A stretch of DNA of 30,969 nucleotides, from positions 1 through 30,969 of IMG/VR virus record IMGVR_UViG_3300028388_001035; one strand, 5' to 3'. Position 1 is the stretch's first letter, and each line of letters opens with the position of its first letter. Shown here piece by piece: positions 7,123-11,767 of this stretch. The DNA comes from a virus. A program made the translations under genes and the position numbers. The notes below the pieces were generated by a model that did no database searches, had not been told where the DNA came from, and was given only the letters and a program-made list of their open reading frames with translations.

Positions 7123-7509
7123 ATGAACTACGACACACTGCGCACCCAAATACTTGAGCGCAACCCTAGGGACCGTGGCTTCTGTGGTCCTTTGGCCATC
7201 GCGGCAGTCACCGGGCTACACGCCGGAGACGTGGCGGAATACGTCAAAGACAAACGAGAGAAGAAGAGAGGAGGAATGACTGGAAGTGCAGTACTGTCCA
7301 CCGTCCAACGTTTGACAGGGCACGCGCCTACCTTGGTCGAAGATTCACGGGTCAAAACACCCATATCTGCTGCTAGAAACTTGCCAAAGGGTACATATTT
7401 GTGTTTCACTAGAAATCATGCGTTTGCAGTGGTCGATGGAAAAGTAGTAGACTGGGCCGAAGACAGACAATTCCGCATTACTCATATATTCAAAGTACAC
7501 GGAGTGTAG
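7123..7509 (+). CDS. Putative papain-like cysteine peptidase, first early gene, 128 aa
   Basis: The ATG at 7123 is chosen because GCGGAGGGA lies 7-8 nt upstream; the frame is open further up, with an in-frame ATG at 7021. The text fits a minimal papain-like (C39 or transglutaminase-like) fold: a Cys at the start of a helix, GFCGPLAIAAVTG with C21, then after a basic segment a strand-like NHAFAVVDG with H99, and VVDWAED with D110 as possible third residue. Such Cys-His-Asp order is the family's catalytic arrangement. As the first gene after the early promoter it would be made first, so processing of a host protein or counter-defence is a reasonable guess. No close family name is recognised. 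Confidence 0.72.
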   Translation: MNYDTLRTQILERNPRDRGFCGPLAIAAVTGLHAGDVAEYVKDKREKKRGGMTGSAVLSTVQRLTGHAPTLVEDSRVKTPISAARNLPKGTYLCFTRNHAFAVVDGKVVDWAEDRQFRITHIFKVHGV

Positions 7510-7512
7510 ACA

Positions 7513-8184
7513 ATGGGTTACCTAGCATTCGGAAATGACAGCAAAACAGTGAAGGGTGAGACGGAAGGTGTGATGACCGGCATGCTATACCTCATACCGG
7601 ACGACACGTTGTGTCCCATGGCTCGCACTGCTGGGTGCCGTGATGCTTGTTTGGTGACGGCTGGGCGCGGTAGAAGGACCAACGTCAAAGCGGGACGTTT
7701 GCGCAAAACACAAGAGTACTACACTGACCCTGTAGCATTTGTGGACACGTTGAGCCGTGAAATAACTTTGGCCCAGCGTAGGGCAGAGCGCAAGGGCATG
7801 ACGTTGGCTATTCGTTTGAATGGTACCTCGGACATACCTTGGGAACACAAGCGTGGCAGTGGTGGCATGACGTTGATGGATATGCACCCTGATGTGCAAT
7901 TCTATGACTACACCAAGCTACCGACGCGAAAAGTACCCAAAAATTACCATTTGACAGTTAGCTACAGCGCAGCAAATTCAAAATATGCACAAAAAGCGCT
8001 TGACAGTGGCCACAACGTTGCTGTAGTATTCCGTCACAAGTCAGATATACCTAGAACCTTTGGTGGTCGCAAGGTAATCGACGGTGATAAAACTGATCTG
8101 CGGTTTACCGATCCAAAGGGCGTAGTAGTAGCGCTGTACGCCAAAGGTACAGCTAAACATGACACAACGGGGTTTGTACAATGA
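7513..8184 (+). CDS. GP88-family phage protein, 223 aa
   Basis: The sequence resembles the phage 'gene product 88' family, whose function is unknown. Key text is the cysteine cluster C34-X7-C42-X3-C46 (LCPMARTAGCRDACLVTAGRG), a conserved basic helix (NVKAGRLRKTQEYY), a long helix (FVDTLSREITLAQRRAERKG) and AIRLNGTSDIPWE. The Cys cluster followed by a regular strand-helix order suggests a metal- or cluster-binding barrel, somewhat like phage Gp37/Gp68 (DUF5131) proteins; that link is my inference. It starts 3 bp after the peptidase-like gene, with GGAG upstream, so both are co-expressed at once on infection. Its stop overlaps the next start (ATGA). Confidence 0.75.
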   Translation: MGYLAFGNDSKTVKGETEGVMTGMLYLIPDDTLCPMARTAGCRDACLVTAGRGRRTNVKAGRLRKTQEYYTDPVAFVDTLSREITLAQRRAERKGMTLAIRLNGTSDIPWEHKRGSGGMTLMDMHPDVQFYDYTKLPTRKVPKNYHLTVSYSAANSKYAQKALDSGHNVAVVFRHKSDIPRTFGGRKVIDGDKTDLRFTDPKGVVVALYAKGTAKHDTTGFVQ

Positions 8185-8318
8185 GTTTATATCACGTAAG
8201 TTTTTACAGCGGGAATCGTTATTGGATTGTCGAGGCGTTCAATTTAAAGCATGCCGAAGCGTTGACAAACGCAACATTTCCCGACGAATCTTTTGCAATA
8301 CGAAGAGTTTCGCCATGA
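8181..8318 (+). CDS. Small hypothetical protein, 45 aa
   Basis: An ATG at 8181 overlaps the stop of the GP88-like gene (ATGA) and opens 45 codons, MSLYHVSFYSGNRYWIVEAF and onward, ending with a TGA that in turn overlaps the next ATG. The peptide is well balanced, with a beta-like start (YHVSFYSGNRYWIVEAF) and a helix (NLKHAEALTNATF), as in a tiny alpha/beta domain. The double ATGA coupling is the main evidence that this frame, rather than the longer overlapping frame from 8159, is translated. Function unknown. Confidence 0.7.
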   Translation: MSLYHVSFYSGNRYWIVEAFNLKHAEALTNATFPDESFAIRRVSP

Positions 8319-8452
8319 AACCAAAAAGTTACAATCCTGTAGCTAAGCATGCTTACAAGTTTAACAAAAGCAAGCGTTTGACTCCGGAAAAGTTAAAGCA
8401 AAAGCAGGGCTATCGTAAACACAAAAAACAGTGGAGACTAGACAATGAATAA
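8315..8452 (+). CDS. Small, very basic protein, 45 aa
   Basis: The start is the ATG at 8315 within the previous gene's stop (ATGA). The frame is open back to 8159, but that part lies over the 45-aa gene and reads unlike a protein. The product (MKPKSYNPVAKHAYKFNKSK and onward) is dominated by Lys and Arg with few acidic residues, so binding to nucleic acid or to an acidic partner is plausible; this is inferred from charge. It overlaps the next gene by 8 nt. Confidence 0.65.
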   Translation: MKPKSYNPVAKHAYKFNKSKRLTPEKLKQKQGYRKHKKQWRLDNE

Positions 8453-8636
8453 TGATGTGCCTGAGCGTCCGCCTACAGTGGGCGAGATGATCTTGGAAAT
8501 TGTCGAATACGAGATGAATAATATGTCGTGGGCGGACATAAAAACTGTCTTGGAAGCATATCTTTGTGAGCGCCTAGCAGCAATACCCCCTGAGGCGCTC
8601 TCAGAGCGCTATGATTCAATTTTTAACCGTTACTAA
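8445..8636 (+). CDS. Small acidic hypothetical protein, 63 aa
   Basis: An ATG at 8445 follows GGAG by 8 nt and overlaps the basic 45-aa gene. The protein (MNNDVPERPPTVGEMILEIV...) is acidic and mostly helical with no motif I recognise. It is the last gene of the first early cluster and is followed by a 154-bp gap with a promoter. Near its 3' end a 6-bp hairpin, GCGCTC-TCA-GAGCGC (8595-8609), precedes a T-rich stretch (8614-8625) and may attenuate transcription. Confidence 0.65.
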   Translation: MNNDVPERPPTVGEMILEIVEYEMNNMSWADIKTVLEAYLCERLAAIPPEALSERYDSIFNRY

Positions 8637-8705
8637 TGGGTAGGCATAGGGGTAGATTAGCGTCGATCCTGAGCCTTCTGAGGCGCTTATAGGAGATATA
8701 GCTAT

Positions 8706-8734
8706 TTGTTATAACGATTAGCGTTTGTTAGAAT
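8706..8734 (+). promoter_or_regulatory. Probable sigma-70 promoter in the 8637-8790 gap
   Basis: TTGTTA (8706-8711), 17-bp spacer, TAGAAT (8729-8734). The -10 matches 5 of 6 and the -35 matches 4 of 6. It would start transcription near 8741, inside a pair of direct repeats, and serve the zinc-ribbon-like gene at 8791. Confidence 0.5.
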
Positions 8735-8737
8735 AAC

Positions 8738-8774
8738 ACAATGTTCGGGATCAATCATACAATGTTCTGTATCA
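8738..8774 (+). repeat. Two 16-bp direct repeats at the predicted transcription start
   Basis: ACAATGTTCGGGATCA (8738-8753) and ACAATGTTCTGTATCA (8759-8774) differ at two positions and start 21 bp apart. Their position just after the -10 element at 8729-8734 is that of a repressor operator. No other gap of this kind shows the same motif, so it may be a specific switch for the following small genes. Confidence 0.6.
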
Positions 8775-8790
8775 TTTGGGAGAAAGACTA

Positions 8791-8982
8791 ATGAGATGTA
8801 AAGCATGTAACGTATTACTAGACGATTGGGAAATTGCACGTAAAGATAAGTCAACGGGTATGTACACTGATTTGTGTACAGAATGCTTGACAGTTAGCAA
8901 CGAGGAGCTGTACAACGAAATAGGTGTTGACAAACACTCAGATTCAGTGTATACTATACTTAAGTATTCAAAGGAGACCTAA
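8791..8982 (+). CDS. Small zinc-ribbon-like protein, 63 aa
   Basis: The ATG at 8791 is preferred over an in-frame TTG at 8776 because GGGAGA lies 8 nt before it. The protein has two CXXC pairs, C3-X2-C6 (MRCKACN) and CTEC near residues 29-32, about 22 residues apart, a spacing typical of a small zinc ribbon. The C-terminal half is helical and acidic. Such proteins in early phage regions often bind nucleic acids or host transcription proteins; this is inference. Its 3' end contains the strong promoter at 8927-8955. Confidence 0.68.
   Translation: MRCKACNVLLDDWEIARKDKSTGMYTDLCTECLTVSNEELYNEIGVDKHSDSVYTILKYSKET
8927..8955 (+). promoter_or_regulatory. Strong sigma-70 promoter inside the end of the zinc-ribbon gene
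   Basis: TTGACA (8927-8932), exactly 17 bp, TATACT (8950-8955): a perfect -35, a 5-of-6 -10 and optimal spacing. Transcription would start near 8962, about 20 nt before the GTG of the membrane micropeptide at 8983, just leaving room for its AAGGAG ribosome site. Confidence 0.7.
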
Positions 8983-9051
8983 GTGTTAACCTATATATTT
9001 ATACTCTTAGTTATTACACTTTGGTTTATTCTTAAGGATAAAAGTCTATGA
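8983..9051 (+). CDS. Membrane micropeptide, 22 aa
   Basis: A GTG at 8983 directly follows the stop of the zinc-ribbon gene and is preceded by AAGGAG at a 7-nt distance. The 22 codons encode an almost wholly hydrophobic helix (LTYIFILLVITLWFIL) followed by a charged tail KDKSL, which predicts one membrane span with a cytoplasmic tail. The stop overlaps the next ATG (ATGA at 9048-9051). Ribosome site, coupling and coherent topology make it a believable gene despite its length. Possible roles are superinfection exclusion or tuning of a host membrane protein; both are guesses. Confidence 0.62.
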   Translation: MLTYIFILLVITLWFILKDKSL

Positions 9052-9236
9052 TTACTACACTTAAGTGCACTAAAGTAAACTCTAGGGTAATTAGGGATTC
9101 CGAGGTGTCATCGGTACTAGAAATTGCTGTGTACAACAAAGATGCCAAGATTGGAACGATTAACCTTGTTATGTTGGACAGTGAATCCACAATTGCAGCG
9201 GAAAACTTAGGAGAATTAATCCGTGAAACTGAATAA
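9048..9236 (+). CDS. Small hypothetical protein, 62 aa
   Basis: The ATG overlaps the stop of the membrane micropeptide. The 62 residues alternate strands and a C-terminal helix (VLEIAVYNKDAKIGTINLVM, then AENLGELIRETE), as in a small alpha/beta fold, with no Cys pair, signal or membrane segment. It ends inside the next gene with a 14-nt overlap. No family is recognised. It is part of the early unit driven by the promoter at 8927-8955. Confidence 0.62.
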   Translation: MITTLKCTKVNSRVIRDSEVSSVLEIAVYNKDAKIGTINLVMLDSESTIAAENLGELIRETE

Positions 9237-9426
9237 AGATCAACAATACCGTGAAGCGCTTTGGATTGGCGATGTGCGGTTCGATGTAGCCTATGAATTA
9301 TTTGGTCCATTGGGAGACCCTAAGGGTGTCGCAATTATTTACATAGACCCTATTTGTGGTGTACCGGACCCTAATTTGGATTATGAAAGCATTATTTTAA
9401 AAGAACTGGAGAATGATTTACTATGA
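9223..9426 (+). CDS. Small hypothetical protein, 67 aa
   Basis: The start is a GTG at 9223, preceded by AGGAGA at 8 nt. The product (MKLNKDQQYREALWIGDVRF and onward) is acidic with a central hydrophobic strand (GVAIIYIDPICGV). It overlaps its neighbours by 14 nt and 4 nt. I recognise no family, and the size suggests an accessory early protein, perhaps a host-protein binder. Confidence 0.62.
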   Translation: MKLNKDQQYREALWIGDVRFDVAYELFGPLGDPKGVAIIYIDPICGVPDPNLDYESIILKELENDLL

Positions 9427-9965
9427 CTGATATCTACATTGATGGTAAGCTTGTAAAGCGTTTGGACATAACCTTGGATGGCGTCAGCACGCCGCCTGTT
9501 GAGCCTCCGAAGGAACCTGTTCGGCCTCCGAAGGAGGAACCTCCACTCGTAGAGCAGGAGGGCGTCACGGTCAAGAGCCTTGGCCTTCTGGAGCGCGGCA
9601 ACCTAAAGCAACGACGCTTCACGGTCCCACGGAACGAAATATCGGCGTATATGTTCGTCGTGCCGGAAGACACGTCAGCTAGTGTGGTGTTCTTCACCTT
9701 CGGCCCACAGCAGACTGACACGGCTGGGATCCGTGTGTGGGTCAGCGAGACGCCGGGTGGGGTTGTGGTTCCGGGTCGTCATGGGTACGTGGAGAATGCG
9801 TTTATCCGCCGAGGCGACACGTTTGGCATCGCCTCTCCGATCCTTGGGCGTGGGCAGGAGCGACGTGGTAATCCCATATCGGCGGGCAAGGAGTACTACC
9901 TGAACGTTGAGTGCTTCCGAGGTGGGGCGCTCGATACGATCATGAAGATCGGAGGTAACCTGTAA
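9423..9965 (+). CDS. Unknown protein with proline-rich linker and beta-rich domain, 180 aa
   Basis: Residues 1-22 form a short domain (MTDIYIDGKLVKRLDITLDG). A Pro/Glu/Lys linker follows at about 24-42 (PPVEPPKEPVRPPKEEPP). The remaining 135 residues alternate short strands and Gly turns (SAYMFVVPEDTSASVVFFTF; YYLNVECF) like a beta-sandwich. Its GC content and third-position G/C use are clearly higher than in the AT-rich small genes just upstream, which suggests separate acquisition. A virion-type or carbohydrate-binding beta domain in an early unit would be unusual. The function is unknown and no enzyme motif is visible. Confidence 0.65.
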   Translation: MTDIYIDGKLVKRLDITLDGVSTPPVEPPKEPVRPPKEEPPLVEQEGVTVKSLGLLERGNLKQRRFTVPRNEISAYMFVVPEDTSASVVFFTFGPQQTDTAGIRVWVSETPGGVVVPGRHGYVENAFIRRGDTFGIASPILGRGQERRGNPISAGKEYYLNVECFRGGALDTIMKIGGNL

Positions 9966-10237
9966 TGGCAACTAACCCCATGACCGTAGAGTCATGCCTA
10001 GAAGCGCCGCTGCTGCATGATGAGCGCAAAGCGCTAGATGATCACACGCGACAAGAAGAAGGAATAGTTATTGACATTATAACGGAAGGTCACCCCAAGG
10101 ATGCGCGGCAAGCTAATGCAAGAGAGTCGATTAGCAGGGCTTTGGAAGATTACTACCCCGAATCCGCTGAACATGCGCTAGTTATCGGCGTTCTCTACAC
10201 TTTGAAAAAGCAAGCCTTGGCGGGCGAGGAGGAGTGA
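9965..10237 (+). CDS. Small helical hypothetical protein, 90 aa
   Basis: GGAGG lies about 8 nt before the ATG. The protein is acidic and mainly helical (LLHDERKALDDHTRQEEGIV; EHALVIGVLYTLKKQALAGEEE) with no recognisable domain. It begins a run of four coupled small genes, most with strong GAGG ribosome sites, that reads like an imported accessory cassette. Its stop and the next ATG share a base (TGATG). Confidence 0.62.
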   Translation: MATNPMTVESCLEAPLLHDERKALDDHTRQEEGIVIDIITEGHPKDARQANARESISRALEDYYPESAEHALVIGVLYTLKKQALAGEEE

Positions 10238-10452
10238 TGAGTAGATGCCCACAATGCGGAATGAAAGAGTGCTGCGGCGGTGATTTTGCACCGGAAGTGT
10301 ATAAGTTAGAAGCCGAGCTTGCCGAGGCGCTGGAGCTACTTAAAAACGCATCGTTTATTTCTACAAGAAAGCCTATGGCGGCGCAGTATTGGGCCGACAG
10401 GCGCGACAGGTTTCTACGCGAAAACATAGAAAATAGGGTGAGTGATGAGTGA
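10237..10452 (+). CDS. Small protein with Cys-rich N-terminus and coiled coil, 71 aa
   Basis: The ATG at 10237 is chosen over the GTG three bases upstream because it forms the TGATG junction. The N-terminus MSRCPQCGMKECCGGDF has CXXC and CC pairs, a likely half zinc site. A short helix repeat (YKLEAELAEALELLKNA) resembles similar 'AELE..LAEA' helices in the genes at 10445 and 11015, suggesting related or co-evolved small phage proteins. Function unknown. Confidence 0.6.
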   Translation: MSRCPQCGMKECCGGDFAPEVYKLEAELAEALELLKNASFISTRKPMAAQYWADRRDRFLRENIENRVSDE

Positions 10453-10705
10453 CTCTTTCACCGGAAGGCCCACGCCGCTCAGCGATGCTGAGGTGCTTAC
10501 CCTGCGCCAGATGATCGCAGAGCGGCAGGTCAATGTGGCGGAGCTGGAGGCAGAGAACGCGAGGCTGCGGGGCCTATTATCAATCGCGCTATGCCCAAAC
10601 CGGAACATATGTGATGACGGTGTGTTAACACTTGGGGGAGATATTGAGCCTTGCCAGTGGTGCGAGGAAACAAAAGAGGCACTCAAGGAGGCAGGGGATG
10701 AGTAA
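10445..10705 (+). CDS. Small protein with leucine-zipper-like helix, 86 aa
   Basis: The ATG at 10445 follows a GTG and overlaps the previous gene by 8 nt. A long amphipathic helix, LSDAEVLTLRQMIAERQVN and on to LEAENARLRGLL, could dimerise. It is followed by a Cys-containing part (CPNRNICDDG... CQWCEETKE) with possible metal ligands. The layout of coiled coil plus Cys tail mirrors that of the 71-aa neighbour in reverse order. No known family is claimed. Confidence 0.6.
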   Translation: MSDSFTGRPTPLSDAEVLTLRQMIAERQVNVAELEAENARLRGLLSIALCPNRNICDDGVLTLGGDIEPCQWCEETKEALKEAGDE

Positions 10706-11015
10706 CGAGTCACAAATGAGCCAAAAAGAATTAAATAAAATACTGGATGACCACCAGCTATGGCTTGCTAATAGTAAAGAAGGCAAGCGCGGCAACCTGA
10801 GCTATGCGGGTCTGCGCTATGCGGATCGTTATGCATTTCCTCACGCTTCCCTCAATGATTCAGGATGGCTAATTTTTGCTGGATGTCGAAGATTCACGCT
10901 TGACGAAGCCAGATCGCATTGGGGTGAGTCTTACTCCGGCGAACGCTGGATAGGCGATATGTATTTACATGCTGTTGATTGGCTTGAGCAGCGGATTGCA
11001 GAGGAGGGTGAGTGA
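10698..11015 (+). CDS. Hypothetical protein with pentapeptide-like stretch, 105 aa
   Basis: The ATG at 10698 has AAGGAGG 6 nt upstream and overlaps the previous gene by 8 nt; the longer frame from 10632 lies over that gene. The middle part, GNLSYAGLRYADRYAFPHAS, reads like degenerate A(D/N)LXX pentapeptide repeats. The following segment, FAGCRRFTLDEARSHWG, is a text I associate with the C-terminal part of several phage accessory proteins with pentapeptide repeats. That family link is from memory. The role is unknown. Confidence 0.62.
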   Translation: MSNESQMSQKELNKILDDHQLWLANSKEGKRGNLSYAGLRYADRYAFPHASLNDSGWLIFAGCRRFTLDEARSHWGESYSGERWIGDMYLHAVDWLEQRIAEEGE

Positions 11016-11338
11016 TGGGATGCAGTTGCCTTAAAGACAGTCTAGCCGTGTGTCCTTACCACCCGTTAGAGCACGAAAAAATCGAAGTGCTGGTTAAGCG
11101 CATCGCAGAGCTAGAGGACCAGCTTGCCGAGGCGCGGGAGGACCGGGCAAGGCTGGAATGGATGGCAGCAAAAGAAGGAGTTATCGAAAGGCACCCCAAC
11201 AGGCAGGAGTGGTGTGTCGCAGCCGATGGCATGGACTACCACACAGACTGGCGCGGTAACTGGCGTGATGCCATCGACGAAGCCATGTCGCAGGAGGCGA
11301 GTGATAAAAATTTTCTTGACAAGCCAAAGAATCTATGA
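11015..11338 (+). CDS. Coiled-coil hypothetical protein, 107 aa
   Basis: The ATG at 11015 shares its first base with the previous stop (TGATG) and has GAGGAGGG upstream. Cys residues near the N-terminus (MGCSCLKDSLAVCPYH) could bind metal. They are followed by a coiled coil (LVKRIAELEDQLAEAREDRA) and a compact C-terminal part with Trp and His. This layout matches the genes at 10237 and 10445. It ends just inside the promoter of the replication genes (11316-11344). Confidence 0.62.
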   Translation: MGCSCLKDSLAVCPYHPLEHEKIEVLVKRIAELEDQLAEAREDRARLEWMAAKEGVIERHPNRQEWCVAADGMDYHTDWRGNWRDAIDEAMSQEASDKNFLDKPKNL

Positions 11339-11344
11339 GATACT
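11316..11344 (+). promoter_or_regulatory. Sigma-70 promoter for the replication genes
   Basis: TTGACA (11316-11321), 17-bp spacer, GATACT (11339-11344) preceded by TGA, an extended -10 (TGN). The start would be near 11351, exactly at the palindrome TGTCCA-GTG-TGGACA. It would drive ssb, primase-helicase, polymerase and the nucleases independently of the upstream small genes. Confidence 0.65.
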
Positions 11345-11349
11345 ATTAG

Positions 11350-11364
11350 TGTCCAGTGTGGACA
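11350..11364. promoter_or_regulatory. Palindromic operator-like site at the replication promoter start
   Basis: TGTCCAGTGTGGACA is a perfect 6-3-6 inverted repeat lying over the predicted transcription start of the promoter at 11316-11344, upstream of the AAGGAG of ssb. Its position fits a repressor or the SSB itself as an autoregulator. A hairpin in the leader mRNA is the other possibility. Confidence 0.5.
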
Positions 11365-11383
11365 GAACAAAGGAGATTGAAAT

Positions 11384-11767
11384 ATGGTAGTTGAAGGAAT
11401 GAGCACCTTTTCCAAGGTAACCGAGCACGATAGTTACATGGGCCAATCAACGGGCAAGTACACTCTGATGGTTACTCTGTCAGACGAAGATGCTGCGAAA
11501 CTGGAATCCCAAGGCATCAAGGTAAAGACATACTGCCCCGAAGATGGCGAGCCTGTACAACAGCGTAAGTTTTCGTCAAAGTTTGACGTGCGTGTGCTGG
11601 ACGCCGAGGGTAATCGGTTTAGCGGGGAAATTCCTTGGAACTCTAAGGTGCGCGTAAAGTACAAGCTAGGCAACGAACACCCGGTGCATGGCATGGGAAC
11701 CTACCTTGAGGCCGTAAAAATCCTTGAGCTTGGTGAAGACTCCGATGGCGACGACGACGACTTTTAA
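11384..11767 (+). CDS. ssb: Single-stranded DNA-binding protein, T7 gp2.5-like, 127 aa
   Basis: The ATG at 11384 has AAGGAG 8 nt upstream. The core is OB-fold-like: alternating strands (KYTLMVTLSDEDAAKLESQG; FDVRVLDAEGNRFSGEIPW; KVRVKYKLG) and no Cys. The C-terminus is strongly acidic, ELGEDSDGDDDDF, ending in Phe. T7 gp2.5 has such an acidic, Phe-ending tail that docks on the polymerase and helicase. The protein is shorter than gp2.5 (232 aa) but similar to SSBs of small marine podoviruses. It directly precedes the primase-helicase, sharing one base (TAATG). Confidence 0.8.
   Translation: MVVEGMSTFSKVTEHDSYMGQSTGKYTLMVTLSDEDAAKLESQGIKVKTYCPEDGEPVQQRKFSSKFDVRVLDAEGNRFSGEIPWNSKVRVKYKLGNEHPVHGMGTYLEAVKILELGEDSDGDDDDF

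Noticed and set aside
6944-7126. Plus-strand frame over the early promoter
   Set aside because: It starts in the iteron array before the promoter and ends at the ribosome site of the next gene; codon use is unlike neighbours.
7056-7157. Hydrophobic frame (LFACTIVGAVVLLYAKQRGG) with a TTG start
   Set aside because: It resembles a small membrane peptide, but the nearest G-rich ribosome-like sequence is over 20 nt away and it overlaps the peptidase start by 35 nt.
7990-8050. Promoter-like TTGACA-18-TAGTAT inside the GP88 gene
   Set aside because: The -10 is weak (4 of 6), it lies deep in coding sequence and there is no gap downstream.
8159-8314. N-terminal extension of the basic 45-aa protein
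   Set aside because: It covers a coupled 45-aa gene in another frame; the ATG at 8315 with ATGA coupling explains the region better.
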